From contig JBIIGI010000045.1 in NCBI GenBank assembly GCA_044236545.1, forward strand, positions 1 through 20,636: a DNA stretch of 20,636 bases. The letters are read 5' to 3'. This DNA comes from UBA6821 sp044236545. Lineage in GTDB: Bacteria; Verrucomicrobiota; Verrucomicrobiia; Chthoniobacterales; UBA6821. The first letter of the stretch is position 1. Every line of letters starts with the position of its first letter. Position numbers and translations under genes: made by a program. Below are positions 7,246-13,842 of the stretch, piece by piece. The notes under the pieces are model-generated. The model was given only the letters and a program-made list of their open reading frames with translations, did no database searches and was not told where the DNA came from.

Positions 7246-8097
7246 ATGTCCACCGCACCCTCGCTCAACATCCACATCAATTTCTGGTCGCTCTTCCACG
7301 AAGGCGACCCGATGACCGAACAGGGTCTGCGCACCCATTTGTCGCTGGTCAAGGAAGCCGGATTCCAAGGATACTGCGGGACCCCCGATTCCCCCAGAAT
7401 CAAGGAACTGCTCAAGGAATACGGTTTGCGTTTTGGTGGCGCATTCGATGCGTCCAGTCCCGAACATTTCGAGCCCCGGATCGCCGCGATCATGGCCATC
7501 GACAACGGCCCGATCAATTGCCAACTCGCCAACCATGACACGACGACGGAAGAAGCCGTCGCATTGACCATCGCGCTCATGGCGGAGGCCAAAAAACAGG
7601 GCGCCCCCGTCCATCTCGAAGTGCACAGGGACACCTGCACCGAAACCCCGGAAAAGGTGGCGGCGATCGTCGCCGGTTATCAAAAAGCCACCGGTGAAAC
7701 GCCCAGGATGAACTACGACTTCTCCCACCCCGCGGTGGTGAAGCACCTTGTGCCGGAAAACTACATCGACCGCCTGTTCGACGAAACCAACATCCCGGTT
7801 TTCCAGCAAGCCAACCTGTGGCACATCCGTCCTTTCAACGGTCATCACTGCCAAATCCCCATCACCGACGGGAAAGGCAACTTCTCTCCCGAATACGAGA
7901 ACTGCCGTCCATTCATACGTCAGGCGCTCAAGCACTGGCTGGCCGGCCCTCGCCCCAATAATGAACTCTGGGTCGTGCCGGAACAGGGCACCACGGTCGG
8001 GTACAACCTGAGTTGCTTCCCCAACATTTGGCAGGACACGGTTGCCCTCGGCAACGACATCCGGAAAATGTGGGGCGAACTCCTGGTGACCCACTGA
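7246..8097 (+). CDS. Xylose-isomerase-like TIM-barrel protein (sugar phosphate isomerase/epimerase family)
   Basis: The 283-residue protein starts LNIHINFWSLFHEG and alternates strands and helices as in the AP-endonuclease 2/xylose-isomerase TIM barrels. Possible metal ligands are Glu in HLEVHRDT, Asp in MNYDFSH, His in NLWHIRPFNGHH, and Glu in ELWVVPEQG. Members isomerise or epimerise sugars and related metabolites; the substrate here is unknown. ATG 7246 is chosen over the upstream GTG-type frame at 7147 because the first beta strand begins a few residues later. It is the last gene before the tRNA-Phe element and stops about 33 bp before an outer copy of the element's arm sequence. Confidence 0.75.
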   Translation: MSTAPSLNIHINFWSLFHEGDPMTEQGLRTHLSLVKEAGFQGYCGTPDSPRIKELLKEYGLRFGGAFDASSPEHFEPRIAAIMAIDNGPINCQLANHDTTTEEAVALTIALMAEAKKQGAPVHLEVHRDTCTETPEKVAAIVAGYQKATGETPRMNYDFSHPAVVKHLVPENYIDRLFDETNIPVFQQANLWHIRPFNGHHCQIPITDGKGNFSPEYENCRPFIRQALKHWLAGPRPNNELWVVPEQGTTVGYNLSCFPNIWQDTVALGNDIRKMWGELLVTH

Positions 8098-8193
8098 TGT
8101 CATCGCGGTGAGGCCGTTGCGAGAAGCAGCCTCTTGAAAATCCGTGGTGACTCTTTCACCACGTCGGCCTCTGGAGGCGAATATAAAGGGGCC
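8098..8193. repeat. Outer flank repeating the element's right arm (possible scar of an older insertion)
   Basis: Positions 8130-8193 share with the element's right arm (12321-12395) the blocks GCCTCTTGAAAA, TTTCACC, CGTCG and CCTCTGGAGGC in the same order. Both have exactly 15 bases between GGAGGC and the tRNA-derived repeat. Here the tandem 11-mer is reduced to a single diverged form (GTGGTGACTCT), part of a perfect palindrome at 8143-8163 (CGTGGTGA, five-base loop, TCACCACG). This side should be plain chromosome, so the match suggests a related earlier element. Confidence 0.6.
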
Positions 8194-8227
8194 GTGGCTA
8201 GGGAGGGAATCGAACCCCCGACACGAG
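8194..8227 (-). repeat. Left attachment site: displaced 3' fragment of tRNA-Phe
   Basis: The 34 bases are identical to 12396-12429 and correspond on the minus strand to part of the anticodon-side stem, the T arm, the acceptor stem and the discriminator base of tRNA-Phe. Only the 3' part of the tRNA is present. This is the expected product when a tyrosine recombinase integrates into a tRNA 3' end and the incoming element restores the intact gene at its other end. Confidence 0.92.
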
Positions 8228-8288
8228 TCACCCCCTCTTTTGGGATTTTCTACAGAGTAGAAGGTATTACAAAAGGAATAAAAATCAT

Positions 8289-8317
8289 AAAAATGTGATG
8301 ACTTTGTGATGACTTTT
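8289..8317 (+). repeat. Left arm-type integrase site
   Basis: This 29-bp sequence is identical, in the same orientation, to 12330-12358. Its core is two adjacent copies of GTGATGACTTT (8295-8305 and 8306-8316). It lies 61 bp inside the left core repeat and directly upstream of the integrase SD, so integrase binding here could also control its own expression. Confidence 0.75.
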
Positions 8318-8332
8318 GTGGAGGGTGTGGCC

Positions 8333-9508
8333 ATGGCTTCTGTCAACAAGGATGCACGCTCTCCATACTGGCTCGCACGTTATCGTGACGGTAACGGGAA
8401 AGGGTTTTGCCGTTCCACAAAGCAAAAGCAGAAGGCTAAGGCGCTGGAAGTCGCCTTCACGATGGAGCGAATGGCACGGGGAGAGGTGCCGACGATGGGG
8501 GCACTGATGAAAGCCGGCCGTGAGTTGATCGAGCGCCTAGGGCAGACACTCGACGCCCCTACCGTTGTTGAGGAGTTCAAGCGCTATCTGGACACGCTCG
8601 ACGGGTCCATGCGAAGCGCCAGCACAAAGACCGAATACCGGGCCATTGCGAAAGAGTTCTTGGACCACTTAGGCAAAGGGCAGGACAAGAAGCTGACTTT
8701 CCTGACCGCTTCCGACATTGAAAAGTTCAAGGCCGGCCAGAATGCCAAGGGGCTTTCTGCAAAGAGGGTGACGCTGAAGTTGAAGCTGATCCGTTCCATT
8801 CTGAAGAAAGCCGCTGATGCCGGCAGGATTGAGAAGAACCCGGCGCTGTTGGTGAGTTATGAAGAAGGAGAGGGTGCCGGCCGGGAGGACTTCACCCCCA
8901 CGCAGATTAAAGCGCTCCTGAGGGCGTCTAAGGGCTTTAAAAAGGACAAGGGGAAGGACTGGCACGGGCTGGTGTGCATCTGCTACTACACTGGCGCTCG
9001 GCTTAGTGATGCCGCAAACCTTAGGGCCGGTGACGTTCACCTGAACGACGATGAACCCTTCCTTCAATTCATGGAGAAGAAGCGGAAGAAGCTAGTGAAG
9101 CGCTCCCTGCACCCGGACCTTCAGGCATACTTCATAGGCAGGGAAGCAGGAGATGATCCGAAAGCCTTCCTCTTCCCTACCCTCGCAGGCCGTGGCACAG
9201 GAGGCGCCAACGGGCTTTCTCGTGAGTTTATCGGGCTGATGTCGGCCGCAGGGATCGAGCGCCGGTTACTCCGTGAAGGGTCCAAGGGTGGGGGCCGTGC
9301 CGTCTATAATCTCAGCGAGCATTCCCTGAGACACGCCACCGTTTCGCAACTCCTAGAGGCTGGAGTAGATGAGGGGCTACGCATGAGCGTGGTGGGGCAT
9401 GACGATAAAGATGTTCATCGGAACTATTCCCACGCCCGGACCGCTGCACACGCCGCCGTTGCCAAGCTGCCGAGCGTTCTACCGGCTCAGGGGAAGGGTA
9501 AGAAGTAG
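8333..9508 (+). CDS. int: Tyrosine recombinase / integrase
   Basis: The 391-residue protein has a short beta-rich N-terminal arm-binding region (SPYWLARYRDGNGKGF), a SAM-like core-binding helix bundle (about 75-180) and a C-terminal catalytic domain. Catalytic residues visible are R223 (TGARLSD), HSLRH (H330, R333), H356 (VVGHDD) and nucleophile Y365 (NYSH). ATG 8333 is chosen because GGAGGG lies seven bases upstream. The frame is open to 8306, but that start lies inside the repeat. The gene is at the left end next to attL, reading inward, as usual for tRNA-targeting elements. It catalyses site-specific integration and, with an excisionase, excision. Confidence 0.95.
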   Translation: MASVNKDARSPYWLARYRDGNGKGFCRSTKQKQKAKALEVAFTMERMARGEVPTMGALMKAGRELIERLGQTLDAPTVVEEFKRYLDTLDGSMRSASTKTEYRAIAKEFLDHLGKGQDKKLTFLTASDIEKFKAGQNAKGLSAKRVTLKLKLIRSILKKAADAGRIEKNPALLVSYEEGEGAGREDFTPTQIKALLRASKGFKKDKGKDWHGLVCICYYTGARLSDAANLRAGDVHLNDDEPFLQFMEKKRKKLVKRSLHPDLQAYFIGREAGDDPKAFLFPTLAGRGTGGANGLSREFIGLMSAAGIERRLLREGSKGGGRAVYNLSEHSLRHATVSQLLEAGVDEGLRMSVVGHDDKDVHRNYSHARTAAHAAVAKLPSVLPAQGKGKK

Positions 9509-9593
9509 GCAGGGAATCCATTCCCCCCTTTAAAAAACCCCCCTCCGGGTTGCGCCAGTCTGAGGGCTACAGAGAAACCCGTCAATCGTAAAA

Positions 9594-9641
9594 CCACAAA
9601 ATATTGTGGGTGGGGGAGGTGTATCCACAAGAGATTGTAGG
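9594..9641. promoter_or_regulatory. Twin palindromic operator-like sites upstream of the xis-like gene
   Basis: Two related 16-bp palindromes lie exactly 31 bp apart, start to start. One is CCACAA AATA TTGTGG at 9594-9609; the other is CCACAA GAGA TTGTAG at 9625-9640. The spacing is about three helical turns, which suits cooperative binding of one dimeric protein. They lie in the 160-bp gap between int and the excisionase-like gene. Confidence 0.5.
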
Positions 9642-9650
9642 GGTTTCCAT

Positions 9651-9675
9651 TTGACACCGGGCCATAGGCCTATGG
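9651..9675 (+). promoter_or_regulatory. TTGACA box and 14-bp palindrome at the xis-like gene start
   Basis: A consensus -35, TTGACA (9651-9656), is followed by the perfect palindrome CCATAGGCCTATGG (9662-9675), which overlaps the likely ATG at 9672. No convincing -10 is found at 16-18 bp spacing. The palindrome would suit an autoregulator. Confidence 0.35.
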
Positions 9676-9905
9676 TCATTAAAAACATACCTGAAGCCGT
9701 TACTGTATCCACCCCCGAATGGGTCCGCCTCCCCCGACAAGGAGAGGCTGAACCCCGAACCGGGCTGACAAGATCCGTCCTGAACCGGCTCTGCACCGAA
9801 AAGAAGGTGAAGAGCGTTTCCCTGAGGGATGAGGGGAAGAAGCGAGGCACACGCCTTGTTCACCTTCCGAGCCTTCTCTCGTATCTGGAGGGGCTAGCCG
9901 CCTAA
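9672..9905 (+). CDS. Small excisionase-like DNA-binding protein
   Basis: The 77-residue protein contains WVRLPRQGEAEPRTGLTRSVLNRLCTEKKVKSVSLRD, then KKRGTRLVHLPSLLSYLEGL. The pattern TGLTRS...L plus a basic wing ending in RLVHLPSLLSYL is that of excisionase-type winged helix-turn-helix proteins. As I recall, such proteins are frequent in integrative elements. The likely role is to bend the arms and direct excision, or to act as the element's transcriptional switch. The start is uncertain: ATG 9672 has no SD and lies in a palindrome, and a GTG-started frame extends to 9606. It follows int and precedes the ATPase gene. Confidence 0.65.
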   Translation: MVIKNIPEAVTVSTPEWVRLPRQGEAEPRTGLTRSVLNRLCTEKKVKSVSLRDEGKKRGTRLVHLPSLLSYLEGLAA

Positions 9906-9930
9906 AGCTGCCGCCCGGTAGCCGAGCCAA

Positions 9931-9975
9931 GAAAAGGCCCGGCGCTCCTGCAAGAGACACCGGGCAAGCCTTTTC
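9931..9975 (+). promoter_or_regulatory. Hairpin in the leader of the ATPase gene
   Basis: GAAAAGGC and CCGG (9931-9942) pair with CCGG and GCCTTTTC (9960-9975), leaving a four-base bulge and a 17-base loop. The structure ends five bases before ATG 9981, where no SD is visible. It could control translation of the replication protein or attenuate transcription. Confidence 0.35.
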
Positions 9976-9980
9976 CTACT

Positions 9981-11348
9981 ATGGAAACACTCAAGTCAAA
10001 CTACACCCGGCCAGAATCGGAAGCCGCCATCATTGAATGGCTGGTAAGCGGAGAGGACAAGGGCCGGTTGCAATCCACCTTTTCAGACATCGCCCCGGAA
10101 TGGTTCTGTGGCGCTGGAAGCCGTCTCATCTTTGAAGCCTCCCGTGCCCTAGCTGCCGAGGGGCAGAATGTGAACGGGCTGACTCTCTCTGAGCGCCTAA
10201 CCTTCACCGGGAAGCTGAAGGAGGCAGGAGGGCCGGCAGCGCTAGCGCCGGGCAACAGTTCATGGTCCGTAACTGAATCAGCCGCTGAAAGCCTCCGTGG
10301 TGCCTATCAACGCCGAAGGGTAGCCGAGACGCTAAAGGATGCCGAGGGCCGGCCGGCTCGTGATGTCATAGAGCTATTGAAGCCACTGGCTGAAGCAGAA
10401 GGGCAGAAGCCTGACGGACTCTTTGAAGCCTTCAGCACCGGGTCTATTCCGTTCACGCAGTTGAAGAGCATAGGCATTCCACCCCGTAGAAAAATCATAG
10501 GTGACTGGTTCTGTGAAGCGGACCTGAGTTTCGTCTATGCTCCACGTGGGCTAGGCAAAACGTGGTTCTCACTAGGACTAGCCGCTGCAATCACGGGCAA
10601 GGCTACCTTTGGACCTTGGCCGGTTCACGACCACGCCCCCGTGCTTTATGTGGACGGGGAGATGCCGCTTGAAAGTCTGGAGCAACGAATTGCCGGCATG
10701 GGTGCCGATGATGATCTGAGCGTTTTAAGCCATGAAGGACTTTTTCATAAGACGGGCAAGGTGCTGAACCTGACGGACCCTGAGGCTCAGGACGCCATCA
10801 CTCGCCTATGCCTGAGAGACGGAATCAAGGTGCTGATCCTCGACAACATCAGTTGCCTTTTCAATGGGCTAAAGGAGAACGGCGCCGATGAATGGGAGAT
10901 GGTTCTACCGTGGCTCTTGACCCTCAGGCGCCACCGCATCGCCGTTGTCATCGTGGCACACGCCGGCAGGAACGGGCAGATGAGGGGCACCAGTCGCCGG
11001 GAAGATGCTGCCTTCTCCGTGCTAAAATTGGAAGAGGCTCAGGACGCCGGCACCCTCAAGGAAGGGGCTAAGTTCATCCTCCGATTCACCAAGGACCGAA
11101 ACAGCCGCACGGAGCAACCGGCTATGGAATGGACCTTCACGACAGGGGATGACGGGAAGGTGAGCATCAGCACCAAGGAAGCCGATGGGCTAGCCGTGAT
11201 GATCGAATGGGTCCGGGATGGACTGACCGGCGCTCGTGAGATTGCCGCTGAAATGGGTATGTCACCCGGTGCCGTAAGCAAGATGGCAAAGAGAGCTATC
11301 GAGGCCGGCAGACTACGGAAGGAGGGCAGAGGCTATGCAATCGCATGA
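9981..11348 (+). CDS. RepA-like RecA-fold ATPase (probable replication helicase) with winged-helix tail
   Basis: The 455-residue protein has three parts. The N-terminal helical region (ESEAAIIEWLVSG, about 12-110) is reminiscent of the DnaB N-domain. The ATPase core follows, with Walker A APRGLGKTW (K193), VLYVDGEMP, Walker B VLILDN (D288) and the sensor region VVIVAHAGRNGQMRGTS. The C-terminal winged helix (about 408-455) contains GAREIAAEMGMSPGAVSKMAKRAIEAGRL. The ATPase core matches the AAA_25/RepA type of hexameric helicase found on plasmids and satellites. A winged helix fused to a helicase suggests origin recognition and unwinding in one protein. An iteron-like array begins six bases after its stop. 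ATG 9981 has no SD. Confidence 0.85.
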   Translation: METLKSNYTRPESEAAIIEWLVSGEDKGRLQSTFSDIAPEWFCGAGSRLIFEASRALAAEGQNVNGLTLSERLTFTGKLKEAGGPAALAPGNSSWSVTESAAESLRGAYQRRRVAETLKDAEGRPARDVIELLKPLAEAEGQKPDGLFEAFSTGSIPFTQLKSIGIPPRRKIIGDWFCEADLSFVYAPRGLGKTWFSLGLAAAITGKATFGPWPVHDHAPVLYVDGEMPLESLEQRIAGMGADDDLSVLSHEGLFHKTGKVLNLTDPEAQDAITRLCLRDGIKVLILDNISCLFNGLKENGADEWEMVLPWLLTLRRHRIAVVIVAHAGRNGQMRGTSRREDAAFSVLKLEEAQDAGTLKEGAKFILRFTKDRNSRTEQPAMEWTFTTGDDGKVSISTKEADGLAVMIEWVRDGLTGAREIAAEMGMSPGAVSKMAKRAIEAGRLRKEGRGYAIA

Positions 11349-11353
11349 CCTGA

Positions 11354-11517
11354 CGCTCGTTTCCAATTCTCTCCTTATAGGTGAGAAACGGGAAACGAAC
11401 GGAAACGAACATGGAAACGAGGCAGAAACGAAAGCCGCCTCCCTCTGTAGGAATGGAAACGAGATGGAAACGAAGGACGGAAACGAAAGCCGGCTTTCTG
11501 TGGCGCTCGTTTCCAAT
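11354..11517. repeat. Iteron-like array, candidate replication origin
   Basis: Direct copies of GGAAACGA begin at 11391, 11401, 11413, 11455, 11466 and 11479, with variants at 11383 (GAGAAACG) and 11424 (AGAAACGA). Most successive copies are 10-13 bp apart, about one helical turn. The array is bracketed by two identical 14-mers, CGCTCGTTTCCAAT (11354-11367 and 11504-11517), which carry the motif in the opposite orientation. A perfect palindrome, GAAAGCCGGCTTTC, lies at 11485-11498. It sits directly after the RepA-like gene. Phased repeats beside an initiator/helicase gene are a hallmark of iteron origins. Confidence 0.65.
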
Positions 11518-11710
11518 CGGGACAAAATCACTGAACAGCCTTTCTTGCAGATTAGGCACCCGTCGTCCAAGCCGCCTGACGACGATGCCAGCGGGAGCCT
11601 TCAAGTCACCCCCCGCCCGGTAAGGAAGCTTTCAAGGCCGAGTAAGCATTCGGTTATGTGTCGCTGTCGGCTTTCCTGAGAGAGATGCGTTCAACACGTT
11701 TCCGTAAATT
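11518..11710. other. Non-coding spacer between iteron array and terS-like gene
   Basis: No convincing gene is seen here. A further CGTTTCC (11697-11703) lies eight bases before ATG 11711, in the inverted orientation of the array, so the array-binding protein might also act at the terS-like gene. No clear promoter or terminator is visible. Confidence 0.4.
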
Positions 11711-12130
11711 ATGACCACGACCAAACGACCACCGGGCCGGCCAAGGAATGCCGCTCTCGACAAGCTGGAGGGGGAGCTTGCACTGACAAGGCGCCGTTGC
11801 TCTTCACTCCTAAAGGAGCAAGGGAAGGCCGGCGCTGATACCGGCACCCTCGCCGGCGCCCGGCTCAGGAAGATAGGGCTGGAGATCGAGCGCTTAGAGA
11901 TCGAGGTTCATAACGCCCGGCTCGACCAGCAAGTGAAGGAAGGGCAGCTGATACCACTGGAGGAGGCTAAGGAGGTTTTGTGCCGCCCCTACCGCATCAG
12001 CAAGCAGATGCTCGACGTGATGCCGAAGAGCCTAACGCCCCGGTGCTTCAATATGCCGCAGAAGGAAATTGAGCGCACCCTTGCCGAATGGGTGGACGCT
12101 CTTTCTGACAACCTGAGGAGTAATATATGA
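11711..12130 (+). CDS. Terminase-small-subunit-like protein
   Basis: The 139-residue protein starts with an AT-hook-like PPGRPRN. A helical, coiled-coil-prone region LRKIGLEIERLEIEVHNARLDQQVKEGQLIPLEEAKE (about 52-88) follows, then a helical C-terminus with MPKSLTPRCFNMPQKEIERTLAEWVDALSDNL. The pattern basic coiled coil, G-x-L-[IV]-x-x-E-E, L-x-P is that of Nu1/DUF1441-type phage terminase small subunits, which recognise the packaging site. No large terminase gene accompanies it. In satellites a lone small subunit redirects a helper phage's packaging. It could instead be a replication accessory protein. The stop overlaps the next gene's ATG (ATGA at 12127-12130). Confidence 0.55.
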   Translation: MTTTKRPPGRPRNAALDKLEGELALTRRRCSSLLKEQGKAGADTGTLAGARLRKIGLEIERLEIEVHNARLDQQVKEGQLIPLEEAKEVLCRPYRISKQMLDVMPKSLTPRCFNMPQKEIERTLAEWVDALSDNLRSNI

Positions 12131-12321
12131 GAAGCCGCCCCATTCCCTCCCTCCGTCTCCGTGCCGTGATCGCAGAATGCCACAGTCTGACTGAGGAGGC
12201 CGGCCGGCTCAGAAGGGCTGCAGATGCCCTAAAAAATCTTCAGGAGGCCGGGGACCGTGCCGAGGAACTGCTGCATGAGGGGCAGCTACTGAGGGCGAAA
12301 ATCGAGGCCGGCAGGGAATAG
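12127..12321 (+). CDS. Small coiled-coil protein, translationally coupled
   Basis: The 64-residue protein is mostly one amphipathic helix: LRAVIAECHSLTEEAGRLRRAADALKNL, then RAEELLHEGQLLRAKIEAG. I do not recognise a family. It begins in an ATGA overlap with the terS-like gene, with GAGGAG six bases upstream, so the two are translated together and may interact. The stop codon abuts the right arm of the element. It could be a partner or modulator of the packaging-like protein; that is inference. Confidence 0.65.
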   Translation: MRSRPIPSLRLRAVIAECHSLTEEAGRLRRAADALKNLQEAGDRAEELLHEGQLLRAKIEAGRE

Positions 12322-12329
12322 CCTCTTGA

Positions 12330-12358
12330 AAAAATGTGATGACTTTGTGATGACTTTT
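12330..12358 (+). repeat. Right arm-type integrase site
   Basis: This is an exact 29-bp copy of 8289-8317, same orientation, including two adjacent GTGATGACTTT units. It lies 37 bp inside the right core repeat. In the circular form the two copies would flank the core asymmetrically, as the P and P' arms of lambda-type integrases do. A short IR (GCCTC CA GAGGC on the minus strand) lies between the arm and the tRNA. Confidence 0.75.
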
Positions 12359-12395
12359 TCACCCCGTCGCCTCTGGAGGCTCATAAACAGAGGAT

Positions 12396-12469
<74 letters not shown>

Positions 12470-12537
12470 CAAGGCCACCCGTCTTGCGACGGGAGAAGGA
12501 AAATCTCCGATTCCCGACGGATCGGCAAGCCTCTTTC

Positions 12538-13341
12538 TTACCTAGATTGACGCAGACCCTTCTGCACCTGATCCAGGGCGGCCACCCTACCCCACTTGAA
12601 CGCACCGGAAACGGCACGGGTGATGAAGCGCTTCGCCTCCCCGACCGCCTGGGGGAGGGGTAACCCCTTAGCCAATCCCGCCGCGATGGCGGCCGAGTAG
12701 GTGCAGCCGGTGCCGTGGGTCTCCACGCCCCGGACAAAGGGAGCGCTGTAGGATCGCTCCTCCCAGTCGGGCAGGAGCAGGAGATCGGTGGCGGTTCGAC
12801 CGCGCAGATGTCCTCCCTTGAGGAGGGCGGCGGCGCCGGTGGCGGCGGTGAGTTGCTTCCCCGCGTCGCGCATCGCCGCTATGGAGCGGGGCCGGGACCC
12901 CGTCAGGATGCCCAGCTCATCGAGATTCGGCGTGATGAGGGTCGCCATCGGGAAAAGATGCTTCCTGTATGCAGAGATGGCTCCGGCATGGAGAAGCCGG
13001 TCGCCGCTCGAGGCGACCATGACGGGATCAATCACCAACGGCGGGAGCTTTTTCAAGCGGCGCAGGACGTTGGCCACGATACGGATGATCGGCGAGGAGA
13101 ACAGCATCCCGGTCTTGATCGCTGCGACCGGGTAGGCGGCGAGCATGACCTCCAGCTGGTCACGGACGATCTCCGGCTTCACAGCCTGGATCGAACGCAC
13201 CTTGCCGGGAATCTCGGCAACGATGCAGGTGATCGCGGTGAGCCCGTGGCAACCGAGGGCGCCGAAGGTCTTCAGGTCGGCTTGGGCACCCGCCCCGCAG
13301 GAGGAATCGGATCCGGCAATGGTCAGGACGACGGGAAGCAT
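12538..13341 (-). CDS. thiD: Hydroxymethylpyrimidine/phosphomethylpyrimidine kinase
   Basis: The 267-residue ribokinase-fold enzyme phosphorylates HMP and HMP-P in thiamine synthesis. Motifs seen are TIAGSDSSCGAGAQADLKTF (7-26), KTGML (76-80), VIDPVMVASSGDRLL (103-117), ITPNLDE (136-142), LLKGGH and ETHGTGCTYSAAIAA (207-221), with the anion-hole/catalytic region around C213. GAGAQ replaces the more usual GAGIQ. ATG 13339-13341 begins MLPVVLTIAGSD; the frame is open to 13410, but the extra residues are not family-like. No SD. No other thi gene is visible here. Confidence 0.95.
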   Translation of the reverse strand: MLPVVLTIAGSDSSCGAGAQADLKTFGALGCHGLTAITCIVAEIPGKVRSIQAVKPEIVRDQLEVMLAAYPVAAIKTGMLFSSPIIRIVANVLRRLKKLPPLVIDPVMVASSGDRLLHAGAISAYRKHLFPMATLITPNLDELGILTGSRPRSIAAMRDAGKQLTAATGAAALLKGGHLRGRTATDLLLLPDWEERSYSAPFVRGVETHGTGCTYSAAIAAGLAKGLPLPQAVGEAKRFITRAVSGAFKWGRVAALDQVQKGLRQSR

Positions 13342-13842
13342 CGAAGAAATGATGAATGAAAAATGAAAAAGGATGAACCCAGAATTTGCATCGGGAATTG
13401 CTGAGATCATGGGAGGCGGCGTTAAAAGAGTTAAAAAGTGAAAGTATTACAACGTGGATCCGGAAGAGCCCTGACCCGAGATTCGGAAGGGGAATGTCAG
13501 GGAAACCGCCGTCAAAAGATGCCTGCATGAGTTCCATTCGGCCTCGGACTTCAGCCCCTTTTAACCTTTTAACGGTGTAACGCTTTTAACCCTTCAGGGA
13601 CTCACCATCCGGTATGAACCAAGCTCGCGGACCGCCGAGTGCCGGGGGGGGCACGGCGTAGCCGCTGCGACAGGAGAGCCCGGCAGGGCGAGGTGAGCGG
13701 GAGCGAGCGAGGCAAACGAGCGCGGAAGATCCCGCACCTGCGGGACACGATGGGCGGCACCGCTTGCCGGGAGGCAAGTGCCGTCGAGGACACTGGCTCT
13801 TCGACCTTCGACCTTCGACCTTTGACGCAGGCTATCGCCTGC
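13342..13842. other. Gene-free, palindrome-rich intergenic region
   Basis: No supported gene in about 500 bases. The right half is dense in hairpins. They are GTGCC/GGCAC (13639-13654), TCCCGCA/TGCGGGA with a two-base loop (13730-13745), and an 11-bp stem with a CCG bulge and GGGA loop (13755-13783). A heptamer TCGACCT repeats three times in tandem (13801-13821), followed by GCAGGC/GCCTGC (13827-13842) next to the stop of the downstream gene. The left half has several TTTTAAC repeats around 13558-13591. This looks like a cluster of REP-type palindromes. Confidence 0.5.

Noticed and set aside
7144..8349. A 401-codon minus-strand ORF spanning the TIM-barrel gene and left att site
   Set aside because: It runs antisense to a recognisable TIM-barrel protein, shows no family pattern, and crosses the tRNA fragment and arm site. 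It is a GC-driven shadow.
11354..11517. Possible CRISPR array
   Set aside because: The repeat unit is only 8 bp, spacing is about 11 bp rather than 60-75, and no cas genes are present.
11335..11679. A 114-codon ORF with NGNE-type repeats after the RepA-like gene
   Set aside because: The repeats reflect phased GGAAACGA DNA motifs, which are read equally well in a second frame. The bracketing 14-mers and phase favour a DNA function.
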